A DNA stretch of 64,000 bases from Sva-07 sp963717385 (lineage in GTDB: Bacteria; Actinomycetota; Acidimicrobiia; Acidimicrobiales; Ilumatobacteraceae): positions 248,001 through 312,000 of the forward strand of contig CAVQWE010000027.1 of the NCBI GenBank assembly GCA_963717385.1. The letters are read 5' to 3'. Under the pieces are notes generated by a model, which saw only the letters and a list, made by a program, of their open reading frames with translations, ran no database searches and was not told the DNA's origin. Below, piece after piece: positions 47,762 to 56,136 of this stretch; the stretch's first letter is position 1; the number at the start of each line of letters is the position of its first letter. A program made the position numbers and the translations under genes.

Positions 47762-47942
47762 GCACGCAGGTTAGGCAGACGCCCGACGCGTTGAGCACCG
47801 CCGACGTGAACCGTGCCGCCTGACGACCACCCAGAGAGAGAATTGACACTCTCGGTACTTGAGTTGTGTGCGCTGTCGACCGATGACCTCATGACGCTGT
47901 CCGATCCATGGGTGGCCCGAATCGGCGGGAGGCTGCGACCGG

Positions 47943-49223
47943 ATGATCTCAGAAGTGTTCCTCGGACGACAACCCATCGTCGACGCGGACCGCGGGATCT
48001 TCGGCTACGAGCTCCTCTACCGAGGCGGGCCCGACAGCCGGACCGCGTTCGATGATCCCGACGCTGCGACGCGCTCGGTGATGGAACGTGTCTTCTTGCA
48101 GTGGGGCATGGAACACGTGGTCGGCGATCGGTTCGGGATGATGAATGCCAGTGCCAGCCTGGTCGTCAACGGTCTGCACGAGGCCATGCCGCCAGAAGGC
48201 ATCATCATCGAAGTGTGCGAACCGGTCCCGTTCGGACAGGCCACGATCGACGCGCTGCGCAACGCCCGCAACAACGGCTATCACTTCGCGCTCGACAACG
48301 TCAGCCGACTCGGTGACCTCGAGCGTTCCGAGCTGCTGCCTCTGGCCAGCATCGTCAAGATCGAGCTCACCACAGCGCACCACGGCGAGATCGATCGCCT
48401 GATCAGTGTGGCGCGTGAGCGGTCGCCGGGCGTGCTGGTGGTTGCCGAAAAGGTCGAGTCGCACGACGAGTTCAACCGCTGCATCGAGCACGGTTTCGAC
48501 CTGTTCCAGGGCTATCACCTGAGCGAGCCGGAGCTCCTGCGGCGCCCGGCCCGCCACGCCACCCGTCGCGCCGCCACAGCGCTGCACACTGCGCTACACC
48601 CCGACGGTGACGGCGGCATCGACGTCGCCCACCTCGAGGCGCTGGTCGGCAGCGATCCGACGCTGACGTTTCGTCTCCTCACCGCCGTCAACGCCAACGC
48701 GTTCGGACTCGACCGACGCGTGACCACGCTCGACGAGGCCATCGCCCTGCTCGGCATCGGGAAGCTGAGGTGTCTGGCCGATCTCCTCGCCTCATCGAAC
48801 GAGGCGATCGACAGCGACGCCGAGGACCACGCCACCGAGGTCGCCCGAGGTGTTGCTCGCGCCTGCATGGTCGCATCGCTACTGGACGACACCGACCTCG
48901 TCCGGGTCGGCGTGACCGCCGCGTTGTTGTCGGTGGTCGACCGCCTCTACGGCGCTCCGCTCGGCGACCTGCTCGATGAGTTGCCGATGAGCGAGACGTC
49001 GGTGGACGCCGTGCTCCATGGCATCGGACCCGTCGGCCATGCACTCGACGTCGTGCGAGCGTGCGAACGCGACGATCGCGTGGGGCTCGAACAGCTCGAG
49101 CCTGGTCGCTACGAAGAACTCATGGCGGACCACCGACTGGCAGAAGCAGCAGCCCGACAGGCATCCGCGTCAGCTTCCGGTGCCGACGATTCGACGAGGT
49201 CGGAGACACACGAGCCCGCGTGA
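47943..49223 (+). CDS. EAL-HDOD two-domain signalling protein (YuxH-like)
   Basis: 426 residues. It starts with the YuxH-type mark FLGRQPIVD. The EAL part (residues about 1-200) has degenerate catalytic motifs: the usual EAL triplet reads ELL in FGYELLYRG and the metal residues are incomplete, so c-di-GMP binding or hydrolysis is doubtful. Residues about 210-400 form an HDOD domain (SDPTLTFRLLTAVNA), a non-catalytic HD relative used as a protein scaffold. A purine-rich GGGAGG (47928-47933) precedes ATG. The upstream 180 bases hold a TTGACA (47843-47848) without a convincing -10. Confidence 0.88.
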   Translation: MISEVFLGRQPIVDADRGIFGYELLYRGGPDSRTAFDDPDAATRSVMERVFLQWGMEHVVGDRFGMMNASASLVVNGLHEAMPPEGIIIEVCEPVPFGQATIDALRNARNNGYHFALDNVSRLGDLERSELLPLASIVKIELTTAHHGEIDRLISVARERSPGVLVVAEKVESHDEFNRCIEHGFDLFQGYHLSEPELLRRPARHATRRAATALHTALHPDGDGGIDVAHLEALVGSDPTLTFRLLTAVNANAFGLDRRVTTLDEAIALLGIGKLRCLADLLASSNEAIDSDAEDHATEVARGVARACMVASLLDDTDLVRVGVTAALLSVVDRLYGAPLGDLLDELPMSETSVDAVLHGIGPVGHALDVVRACERDDRVGLEQLEPGRYEELMADHRLAEAAARQASASASGADDSTRSETHEPA

Positions 49224-49235
49224 CAGGCTGGGCCG

Positions 49236-49745
49236 ATGTCCGACGCCGACACCATCGACTTCGCACTCCTGCTGTTGCGCTGCGGCGTCGGCGCCGTGAT
49301 GCTCGCCCACGGCGTCAACCACGTCCGTCCGAACATCGACGGCACTGCGAGCTGGTTCGGGTCGATGGGGATGAAGCCGGCGAAGCTCCATGCATGGCTG
49401 GCGAGCGTGACCGAGATCGTCGGCGGGCTGCTGCTGGTGATCGGCCTGTTGACGCCGTTCGCCGCTGCCGGAGTGGTGGGGGTGATGTTCGTGGCATGGG
49501 CGATCAACCACCGCGGCAACGGATTCTTCATCTTCAATCCGGGCGAGGGCTGGGAGTACGTGATGACGCTCGGCATCGTCGGGCTGGCCATCGGCACAGT
49601 CGGCCCCGGCGCATGGTCGCTCGATGAAGCGTTCGACCTGAACGACACCTTCGTCGGTGCGACCGGTCTCCTGATCGCAGCGATCGGCGGCATCGGCGGA
49701 GGGCTCGCCCTCGTGCTCGTCTTCTGGCGGCCCAACAAGACGTAG
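49236..49745 (+). CDS. DoxX-family membrane protein
   Basis: 169 residues with four helices. LLLLRCGVGAVMLAHGVNHV at the start and VTEIVGGLLLVIGLLTP are typical of DoxX, a small membrane protein linked to respiratory or redox enzymes. It lies 12 bases downstream of the EAL-HDOD gene and is probably co-transcribed. Intact. Confidence 0.88.
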   Translation: MSDADTIDFALLLLRCGVGAVMLAHGVNHVRPNIDGTASWFGSMGMKPAKLHAWLASVTEIVGGLLLVIGLLTPFAAAGVVGVMFVAWAINHRGNGFFIFNPGEGWEYVMTLGIVGLAIGTVGPGAWSLDEAFDLNDTFVGATGLLIAAIGGIGGGLALVLVFWRPNKT

Positions 49746-49792
49746 GGGCCTCGACCCAGCGGTTGCTGCACGTCGTGGCAGCAGGCCACCGA

Positions 49793-50506
49793 TCAGATCA
49801 GCGGCTCGCCGGCGAGGCCGAACGTCGGGCTCAGGTGGCTGGTGTCGTTCCAGCAACGCACGATCCAGTGGTCCTCTGCTGCAACGACGAGATGCGAGAT
49901 CGAAGCATTCGCCGCCCCAGTGAACGAGAAGCCGGTCGAACCGGTCGCGATGTTCATCACCTGACCGATGACGCCGCCGTGCACGACGGCCACGACCAGT
50001 TCGTCGCGATGGGCTGCGGCGATGCGGTGGATACCCCGTCGAATCCGGTTGTCGAACTGGTGGGCAGGTTCGCCACCGGGAATGACGTCCCAACGCTGCT
50101 CGACATACATCTGCTGAGCGATCGGATCGCCGTCGGCGATGCGGCGGCGGAACTCGCCGCCCTCCCAATCCCCGAGGAACACCTCACGCAGGTCGGCCTC
50201 GACGATCGGTTCGATGCCCAGACGCTGCACGAGCGGCGCAGCGGTCTGGACGGTGCGCTGCAGTGTGGTGACGTACACCGCTGCGATGCGCTCGCCGGTG
50301 TCGATGAGGCGTTGCGCGGCCAGCTGCGCTTGCTCGACGCCCTCGGGAGCCAGTGGCGGATCGCCGTGGCCGTCGACCAGGTCGAAGGTCTCACCTTCGA
50401 CATGCGCTGCCGATGCCCCGTGGCGCACCAGCAGGATTTCCGTCGCACCCGGAGGTGGCACGAACCCGGTCTGGGCGAATGCACGCGGGACGGGGGTCTC
50501 AGCCAT
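49793..50506 (-). CDS. Histidine phosphatase family (phosphoglycerate mutase-like) protein
   Basis: 237 residues. LVRHGAS near residue 27 holds the phospho-accepting His. The second His is in VVHGGVIGQV near residue 178, and the Arg/Glu pair in LQRTVQT and DLREVFLGDWEG. This fits a broad acid phosphatase of the GpmB type. TACCGT on the minus strand (plus 50513-50518) ends 6 nt before the ATG. A 13-bp inverted repeat lies between it and the divergent desaturase-like gene. Confidence 0.9.
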   Translation of the reverse strand: MAETPVPRAFAQTGFVPPPGATEILLVRHGASAAHVEGETFDLVDGHGDPPLAPEGVEQAQLAAQRLIDTGERIAAVYVTTLQRTVQTAAPLVQRLGIEPIVEADLREVFLGDWEGGEFRRRIADGDPIAQQMYVEQRWDVIPGGEPAHQFDNRIRRGIHRIAAAHRDELVVAVVHGGVIGQVMNIATGSTGFSFTGAANASISHLVVAAEDHWIVRCWNDTSHLSPTFGLAGEPLI

Positions 50507-50512
50507 CCCCCG

Positions 50513-50574
50513 ACGGTACTCACCATCCCCGTGCTTGTTGCAGTTCGGACGAGCCGGGTCATCCGAACTGCAAC
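50513..50574. promoter_or_regulatory. Divergent control region with 13-bp inverted repeat
   Basis: TACCGT (minus; plus 50513-50518) is the likely -10 of the phosphatase gene. Upstream of it, GTTGCAGTTCGGA (50537-50549) and TCCGAACTGCAAC (50562-50574) form a perfect inverted repeat around 12 bases. It could be an operator for both divergent genes or a structured leader. Confidence 0.55.
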
Positions 50575-50602
50575 GCGAGCGGGATCGGGGCAGACTGGCG
50601 GG

Positions 50603-51520
50603 GTGAAGCAGCTCAACTCTCGGCCGATCGACACGATCGATCTGCTGTCGCTGCCGGCATTCGTCGGCACGATGGTGTGGGAGTCGCGGGTGCTCGCCAA
50701 GCGTGAGCTGCGGAATTTCGGTGACCTCGACGACGCGACAGCCGAGGAGCTGTCGGACCCGAGTCTGCCTGCCGACCCGCTGGTGCCGGTGGGCTACGAA
50801 CGTCGGGACACGCAGGCGAGTCTGTCGATGTTGGTCGGCAACGTGGCGGTCAACCTGGCCGTCGCCGGCGCCGTCGGCGCGCTGGGGCGCTTCGTCCACA
50901 AGCACCGGATCGTCGACCTGGGCGTCACCAAGTGGTCGCTGCCGGCGGCGATGATCGCCTGGGACTTCCTCTACTACTGGGACCACCGCTGGACGCACGA
51001 GGTGCGGCTGTTCTGGGCAAACCACGTCACGCACCACTCCAGCGAGCGCTACAACCTCTCGACGGCGCTGCGCCAGCCGTGGTCGGGGTTCCTGATGTCG
51101 TGGGTGTTCCTGCCGATGCCGCTGCTGGGCATCCCGGCGCATCACGTGGCCAAGGCCGGCCAGATCAACCTGCTCTATCAGTACTGGATCCACACCGAGA
51201 CGATCGACCGCCTCCCCAAGCCGATCGAAGCGGTGTTCAACACGCCCTCACACCATCGGGTGCATCACGGCGCGAACCCGCAGTACCTCGACAAGAACTA
51301 CGGCGGGATCCTGATCGTGTGGGACAAGCTGTTCGGCACGTTCGAGCCCGAATTGCGCCGCATCAAGTACGGCCTCACGAAGAACATCGACACGTACAAC
51401 CCGGTCCGCATCGGCTACCACGAGTTCGTCGACATCGCCCGAGATGTCCGCCGCGCCACGAACTGGCGCGACCGCCTCGGCTACGTCTTCCGCGGCCCCG
51501 GCTGGCAACCCGCCACCTGA
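50603..51520 (+). CDS. Sterol desaturase/fatty acid hydroxylase-family membrane protein
   Basis: 305 residues, GTG start. The eight-histidine diiron signature is complete: DHRWTHE near residue 130, HVTHHSSE near residue 142 and HHRVHH near residue 218. Membrane helices surround them. Members hydroxylate or desaturate sterols, carotenoids or fatty acids at the membrane using O2. Intact. CAGACT sits 6 nt before the GTG, a poor but correctly spaced -10. Confidence 0.9.
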   Translation: MKQLNSRPIDTIDLLSLPAFVGTMVWESRVLAKRELRNFGDLDDATAEELSDPSLPADPLVPVGYERRDTQASLSMLVGNVAVNLAVAGAVGALGRFVHKHRIVDLGVTKWSLPAAMIAWDFLYYWDHRWTHEVRLFWANHVTHHSSERYNLSTALRQPWSGFLMSWVFLPMPLLGIPAHHVAKAGQINLLYQYWIHTETIDRLPKPIEAVFNTPSHHRVHHGANPQYLDKNYGGILIVWDKLFGTFEPELRRIKYGLTKNIDTYNPVRIGYHEFVDIARDVRRATNWRDRLGYVFRGPGWQPAT

Positions 51521-51545
51521 CAACCACCCCGTGGGGCCTGGTCGG

Positions 51546-52340
51546 TCAGGCGGCGTATTGCGACAGGATCATCGCCGGGAGCGGTCCCGGATCGATGTCG
51601 CCGGGGTTGTAGCCCGGGGTGTACGTGGCGAGCAGACGGCTGCGTCCGGCCTTCATCCACGGCGGCACATGCCGCTTCGCAGGTGCTCCCTGCGATTCGA
51701 GCAGTATGCGTTGCATCCGCCCCACCATCCGCTGGAAGTGGACCTGTGCCCGCAACGAACCGATGATCCGGTACGGATAGCTGCCCTCGAGCTGCTCGTA
51801 CACGTCGAATGCGACGGTGCGGTGTTCCATCTCCTCGGCGAGATGCCACATCCAGAGCTCACCCCACTTGCCGGGCCGGATGCTGCTGGTGCCGGAGGTG
51901 GCTTCGTCGAGCGACGCAAGCGCCATCGCGCACGTCATCGCCTCGAATCCTTCGGCATAGGCGAGATTGAACCTGCGGGACTTGGACGCGTTGAAGCGGC
52001 GGTAGTCGGCGTCGAGTTCGTCCTCGACCGCCTGCAGGCGCGCGGCGACATCGGGGCCCAGTTGGGCCTTGATGATCTCGTTGATACGTCGGTGGTTCTG
52101 GAAGTGCTGAGCCTCTTGGCCGATGAACTCCTTGACGTCGGCGGCAAGGCCGGGATCGGTGATGTCGTCGGCAACCGCCCGATACGTGCGAATCAGGTAG
52201 GGCTCGAGGTACGGCATGGTGAGCGAGAACGCCACCAGGTGCGTCTCGCGCACGAGGTCGTCGCCGGGGAGCACGTCGTCGAGTTCGTCGGGGAACTCGA
52301 ACTTCACCTTGCGGACCGTGATGTCGTGCGGTGCGCTCAT
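51546..52340 (-). CDS. Predicted metal-dependent hydrolase (PF10118, ferritin-like)
   Basis: 264 residues. An all-helical protein with repeated Glu/His motifs: FIGQEAQHFQNHRRIN near residue 76 and WHLAEEMEHRTVAFDVY near residue 167, the ferritin-like metal ligands of the PF10118 family. These proteins are often near fatty acid hydroxylases and may act on lipids. Translationally coupled to the LysR gene (ATGA at 52337-52340), which probably regulates it. Convergent with the desaturase-like gene, with a small CCCC-GT-GGGG hairpin at 51527-51536 between them. Confidence 0.85.
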   Translation of the reverse strand: MSAPHDITVRKVKFEFPDELDDVLPGDDLVRETHLVAFSLTMPYLEPYLIRTYRAVADDITDPGLAADVKEFIGQEAQHFQNHRRINEIIKAQLGPDVAARLQAVEDELDADYRRFNASKSRRFNLAYAEGFEAMTCAMALASLDEATSGTSSIRPGKWGELWMWHLAEEMEHRTVAFDVYEQLEGSYPYRIIGSLRAQVHFQRMVGRMQRILLESQGAPAKRHVPPWMKAGRSRLLATYTPGYNPGDIDPGPLPAMILSQYAA

Positions 52341-53296
52341 GCCGGCACGGTAGCTGCAGCCAGATCGAATCGTTCGTCGGGTTCGGACAGCTCGGCACAC
52401 ACCGCTGTCGCCAGTTCGACGAACGCGTTCGCTGCCGGCGACAGCGTCCGGCCCGCACGCCATGCGATCGAGACGTGACGTCCAGGGATCGGCGGGTGGA
52501 GCGGATGGAGTTCGGTGCGGGGATCCTCGGGTTCGGTGCACAGCAGCGGCATCACCGCAACGCCCATGCCGGCGCGCACCATTGCTGCGACGGTGCCGTT
52601 GTCGTTCGAGCGGAACACATAGCTCGGGTCGAGGCCGGCGGAGCGAAGCCCGGCCTCGTTGAGCAGCTGGCACGAGTTCGGGTGCTGGCCGATCAACGGT
52701 TCGTCGGCGAACGCCTCGACCGACACCGGTCCGGACGGGAACTGCCCGGGGCGCGCGATCAGCACGAAGGGGTCGGTGAGCAACAGCCGCGACTCGAACC
52801 CCGACTGCTCGGGTGCAGCGACCTCGCCGACGATGAACGACACCTCGGTTTGGCCTCGTTCGAGTTGCTCTTCGAGTTGCACGTCGACATCGGTCTCGAA
52901 CAACTGCACCTCGACCTCTGGGTGGTTGGCCCGGAACCGGCCGAGCACCATCGGCAACACCGCCGACGACACGCTCTGGAACGTGCCGATCGCAAGTCGC
53001 CCGGTGCTGCCGGAACGGAATCGGTCGAGGTCGTCGGCGAGCGCCTCGACCCGAGCGAGAAGATCTCGGCCGCCGCGCAGGAGCTCGGCACCGAACGGCG
53101 TCAGCTCGACTGCACGGGGTCCGCCCGGCCGGTCGAACACCCGCTCGCCGACCGCCCGCTCGAGGGATGCGATCTGCTGGCTGACTGCCGACTGCGTGTA
53201 CCCGAGCCGCTCAGCAGCCCGTGCGAAGGTCCCTTCGCTGGCGACCGCATCGAGCGCCAGCAGGTGTCGGAGGTCGAGGTCGCGCCACATGGCCAT
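52337..53296 (-). CDS. LysR-family transcriptional regulator
   Basis: 319 residues from ATG 53296. The winged helix (DLRHLLALDAVASEGTFARAAERLGYTQ-type block, residues about 6-35, with recognition helix SAVSQQIASLE) is followed by the LysR substrate-binding fold from residue about 85. The ATG at 53296 was chosen because TATGCT on the minus strand (plus 53304-53309) ends 7 nt upstream; three more in-frame ATGs lie within 18 bases. An ATGAGCAT-N11-ATGCTCAT box covers this promoter, consistent with autorepression. It shares an operon with the PF10118 gene. Confidence 0.93.
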   Translation of the reverse strand: MAMWRDLDLRHLLALDAVASEGTFARAAERLGYTQSAVSQQIASLERAVGERVFDRPGGPRAVELTPFGAELLRGGRDLLARVEALADDLDRFRSGSTGRLAIGTFQSVSSAVLPMVLGRFRANHPEVEVQLFETDVDVQLEEQLERGQTEVSFIVGEVAAPEQSGFESRLLLTDPFVLIARPGQFPSGPVSVEAFADEPLIGQHPNSCQLLNEAGLRSAGLDPSYVFRSNDNGTVAAMVRAGMGVAVMPLLCTEPEDPRTELHPLHPPIPGRHVSIAWRAGRTLSPAANAFVELATAVCAELSEPDERFDLAAATVPA

Positions 53297-53321
53297 GAGC
53301 ATCAGCATATCTAATGCTCAT
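53295..53321. promoter_or_regulatory. LysR-type operator over its own promoter
   Basis: ATGAGCAT (53295-53302) and ATGCTCAT (53314-53321) form a perfect 8-bp inverted repeat with 11 bases between, the classical LysR T-N11-A layout. It covers the TATGCT -10 of the LysR gene. GCTCATGAGC (53316-53325) adds a second overlapping palindrome. Confidence 0.65.
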
Positions 53322-53372
53322 GAGCAATAATCATCGCCAGGGATGTGGACCATCTCGCCGTACCGTGATCGC

Positions 53373-53756
53373 ATGACCTCGCTGGACAGCATTGCCATCA
53401 CCATCGACCGCGAGGGCTTCGAGGCCCTCGACCGACACGTCATCGACGACGTCCTCGCCCTTGCCAGGAAGGCTCAGGCCTCGCCCGTTCTGGCCGAAGT
53501 GCTCGGCGACGAGCACGAGCCCGCACCAGTGCGCGAGCGTGCGTTCGGCCTCCTTGCGATGCAGATCGCCCGGGCCGCCTCGACGCGACGCCCGACCCGT
53601 GGCGCCCGCCGTCTGGGCACGAACCGCAGCGGCTTCGTACAGTCGACCGCATGCAGCAGTTCGACGCCAAGGTCGCGGCGATCACGGGTGCCGGTTCCGG
53701 CATCGGGCGCGGACTCGCGCTCGCACTTGCCGGCCGCGGCTCCCATCTTGCGCTGA
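53373..53756 (+). CDS. Small unknown protein, C-terminal part uncertain
   Basis: A frame of 127 codons from ATG 53373, which follows TACCGT (53361-53366) by 6 nt. The first 65 residues are helical and acidic and look like genuine coding (EGFEALDRHVIDDVLALARK, given as its core). After about 53570 the frame turns Arg/Ser-rich and overlaps the next SDR gene by 106 bases, so the real protein probably ends earlier, perhaps beyond an undetected frame change. No family recognised. Confidence 0.5.
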   Translation: MTSLDSIAITIDREGFEALDRHVIDDVLALARKAQASPVLAEVLGDEHEPAPVRERAFGLLAMQIARAASTRRPTRGARRLGTNRSGFVQSTACSSSTPRSRRSRVPVPASGADSRSHLPAAAPILR

Positions 53757-54508
53757 GCGACGTCGACGGCACCGGCCTCGCCGAGACCGTTGCGCTCATC
53801 GAACGGTCCGGAGTTCCCCACGGAAGCATCAACGTGGCGAGCGCCCGCGTCGACGTCACCGACCGGAACGCCGTGGACGCCTGGGCCGACTCGGTCGTCG
53901 AGGAGTTCGGGCAGGCGAATCTGATCTTCAACAACGCCGGTGTGGCGCTGTCGGCCAACGTGGGAACGATGTCGTACGACAACTTCCGTTGGCTGATGGA
54001 CATCAATTTCTGGGGCGTCGTGCACGGCACCCTTGCGTTCCTCCCGCACCTCAAAGCGTCCGGTGACGGCCACGTCATCAACATCTCCAGTGTCTTTGGT
54101 CTGCTCGGCATCCCCAGCCAGTCGGCATACAACTCGGCGAAGTTCGCCGTTCGAGGATTCACCGACGCGCTACGAACCGAGCTCGACATCGAGAACTGTG
54201 GTGTGTCGGCCACCACGATCCACCCCGGTGGCATCCGTACCAACATCGCTCGCAACGCCCGATTCGAGTTCGCCGAACACGAAGCGGCCGTCGACGCCGA
54301 GCAGGCCGCCGTCGACTTCGAGAAGTTCACCCGGACCACACCCGACAAGGCGGCGCAACTCATCATCGGCGCCGTCGAGAAGAACAAGCGCCGCGCCCTC
54401 ATCGGCCCCGACGCCCACGTCTTCGACGCCGCTGCCCGCATCTCACCGCGAGCATCACAATGGGCACTCGGCAAATTGATCGCCCGCAGCAACACCGCCA
54501 TCGTGTGA
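53651..54508 (+). CDS. SDR-family oxidoreductase
   Basis: 285 residues, intact. Cofactor loop TGAGSGIGRG near residue 13, NNAG near residue 92, ISSVFG with catalytic Ser and YNSAK near residue 160. The Asp after the second strand (LSDVDG) indicates NAD(H) preference over NADP(H). A long C-terminal extension (residues about 200-285) is typical of actinobacterial lipid-type SDRs. ATG 53651 lies 7 nt after TACAGT (53638-53643), supporting this start over frames extending upstream. Confidence 0.88.
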   Translation: MQQFDAKVAAITGAGSGIGRGLALALAGRGSHLALSDVDGTGLAETVALIERSGVPHGSINVASARVDVTDRNAVDAWADSVVEEFGQANLIFNNAGVALSANVGTMSYDNFRWLMDINFWGVVHGTLAFLPHLKASGDGHVINISSVFGLLGIPSQSAYNSAKFAVRGFTDALRTELDIENCGVSATTIHPGGIRTNIARNARFEFAEHEAAVDAEQAAVDFEKFTRTTPDKAAQLIIGAVEKNKRRALIGPDAHVFDAAARISPRASQWALGKLIARSNTAIV

Positions 54509-54550
54509 CGCGTGCGATGTGTCCGAGATGTGTCTCACACAACTCGTGCG

Positions 54551-55543
54551 TCAGAGCCAGCCAGACTTCTTGAACTGGCGGTACAGCAGCGCAACAGCGA
54601 TTGCCGTGAGCGACAACACCACCGGGTAGCCGGCGGCCAAGTCGAGTTCTGGCATGTTCTCGAAGTTCATGCCGTAGATCCCAGCGACCATCGTGGGCAC
54701 CGCAGCCATTGCAACCCAGGCACTGATCTTGCGCATGTCATCGTTCTGGCGCACCGAGATCTGCGTGAGGCTGGCGGTGAGTGCAGCATCGAGCAGGCCC
54801 GAGAGCGAATGGGCTCGCGTCACTGCCCGATCGAGCTGATCGGACGCCTCGTTCAGATCATGCAGGATCGACGGCGGCATCTCAGGACCACGCACCCGAA
54901 TCAACCGTGCGAGCGGATCGTCGAGCGAGTCGATTGCCACGATCATCCGCCGCACTTCCCGCTTGAGCTTGTACAGCCGCTGCACCGGCTGACGGTTGCC
55001 GTCGGAGAACACGTCGCGCTCCACCTCGATCACATCGTTCTCGAACCCGTCGAGCGCCGGTCCGTATCCGTCGATCACGACGTTGACGACCGCCGCAACG
55101 ACGGCCCCGGGCCCGAGCCGCAGGCGGTCGGGATCGGCCTCGAGGGCGGTCCGCGCCGACGACAGCTGGCTCGCCTGGCCGTGACGGATCGAGATGACCG
55201 CCCGAGGACCGACGAGGAGCGTCATCTCGCCGAGCGCGATGGTCTCGTTGCGGTCCTCGTAGGCAGCGGTGCGCAGGACGAGCTGCACGATCGATCCCTC
55301 GACGGTGAGCACGGGTCGCGCGTGCGGCGTCAACACTTCCGACGCGGAGACACCAGTGATCCCGAGCACGTGCATCCCCCGTTGGAGTTCGGCTTCGTCG
55401 GGCACCCGCAGACCGAGCCAGACGAACCCGTCCCCGACGGCCGCGTCGTCGATCGTCATGGTGTCGGGATCGAACTCCCTGCGTTCACCATCGACATAGG
55501 CCGCACAATCGATCCTCACGCCGCAAGTCTTGCTCTTCACCAT
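54551..55543 (-). CDS. CorA-family divalent cation channel
   Basis: 330 residues. The pore signature IYGMNFENMPEL sits between two C-terminal helices (residues about 268-290 and 305-325). The large soluble N-terminal funnel (residues 1-250) is the usual cytoplasmic metal-sensing part. The terminal basic residues KKSGWL match CorA. It should import magnesium and possibly cobalt or nickel. A longer in-frame extension to 55633 would be built from hairpin repeats and is rejected; ATG 55543 is chosen. Confidence 0.93.
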   Translation of the reverse strand: MVKSKTCGVRIDCAAYVDGERREFDPDTMTIDDAAVGDGFVWLGLRVPDEAELQRGMHVLGITGVSASEVLTPHARPVLTVEGSIVQLVLRTAAYEDRNETIALGEMTLLVGPRAVISIRHGQASQLSSARTALEADPDRLRLGPGAVVAAVVNVVIDGYGPALDGFENDVIEVERDVFSDGNRQPVQRLYKLKREVRRMIVAIDSLDDPLARLIRVRGPEMPPSILHDLNEASDQLDRAVTRAHSLSGLLDAALTASLTQISVRQNDDMRKISAWVAMAAVPTMVAGIYGMNFENMPELDLAAGYPVVLSLTAIAVALLYRQFKKSGWL

Positions 55544-55568
55544 CGCCTCGTCAGCGATGGCCGAAGGT

Positions 55569-55632
55569 GGTTCCCGGAGACCTGGGCGCGGGGAACCATC
55601 GTGGTTCCCGGAGTCCTGGGCGCGGGGAACCA
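55569..55632. repeat. Two tandem 30-bp hairpin repeats upstream of corA
   Basis: GGTTCCC...GGGGAACC occurs at 55569-55597 and again at 55603-55631, 34 bases apart and nearly identical in between (GGAGACCTGGGCGC versus GGAGTCCTGGGCGC). They fill much of the 96-base gap between the CorA start and the stop of the next minus-strand gene. Confidence 0.85.
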
Positions 55633-55639
55633 TGACGGG

Positions 55640-56056
55640 TCAGGTCGGGTTGTCGTTGTAGGCCTCGGTGAGCAGGGCGAGCAGTGCGTCGTCGACATCG
55701 CCAGGGCTGCGAACGTTGGCAACATGCCAGTACCGGTTGCCGTATTCGCCGACCTTGCGAGTGATGGTGGGGTGGGTCGCTCGGCGTCGCAACGAAAACG
55801 AGATCGCCACCCACCGGTCCTTCGGTCGCAGCTCGGCGAACTTGCGTGGGTTCTTCAGGAAGACTCCGACCGACACGATGTCGGCGTGCACCGGTCCGAG
55901 CGATTCGACGTGCGCCATGATCACGTCGAAGATCGGACGTTCGTGCGACGGCCCGGTCTCGAAGTACTCCTCGAGCGTCAGCCCTGGGGCACAGTCGTGC
56001 GACTGGCTCCGGCGGCCGAACAGCCGGCCGCACTCTGGGCACACCCACTCGGCCAT
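55640..56056 (-). CDS. DUF5655-domain protein with N-terminal zinc-ribbon-like start
   Basis: 138 residues. WVCPECGRLFGRRSQSHDC at the start has the spacing of a Cys-Cys-His-Cys zinc finger. The rest (FDVIMAHVESLGPVHAD, GVFLKNPRKFAELRPKD) is typical of DUF5655, which is related to nucleic-acid or transport-associated domains of unknown role. No partner is suggested by the neighbours. ATG chosen at 56056; a longer frame reaches into the FMO promoter. Confidence 0.78.
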   Translation of the reverse strand: MAEWVCPECGRLFGRRSQSHDCAPGLTLEEYFETGPSHERPIFDVIMAHVESLGPVHADIVSVGVFLKNPRKFAELRPKDRWVAISFSLRRRATHPTITRKVGEYGNRYWHVANVRSPGDVDDALLALLTEAYNDNPT

Positions 56057-56136
56057 CGATTGATCTTTGCACCAGCTGCGGGTTGCGGACGCGTCACTTC
56101 GACGCGCGAAGCTGCGAGCGAGGCAAGGAGCGCAAC

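Noticed and set aside
47843..47848. TTGACA as the -35 box of the EAL-HDOD gene
   Set aside because: Perfect hexamer, but no acceptable -10 at 16-18 bases; left unassigned.
54551..55633. Longer CorA start at 55633
   Set aside because: The extra 30 codons are translated hairpin repeats with no family similarity; ATG 55543 fits CorA length.
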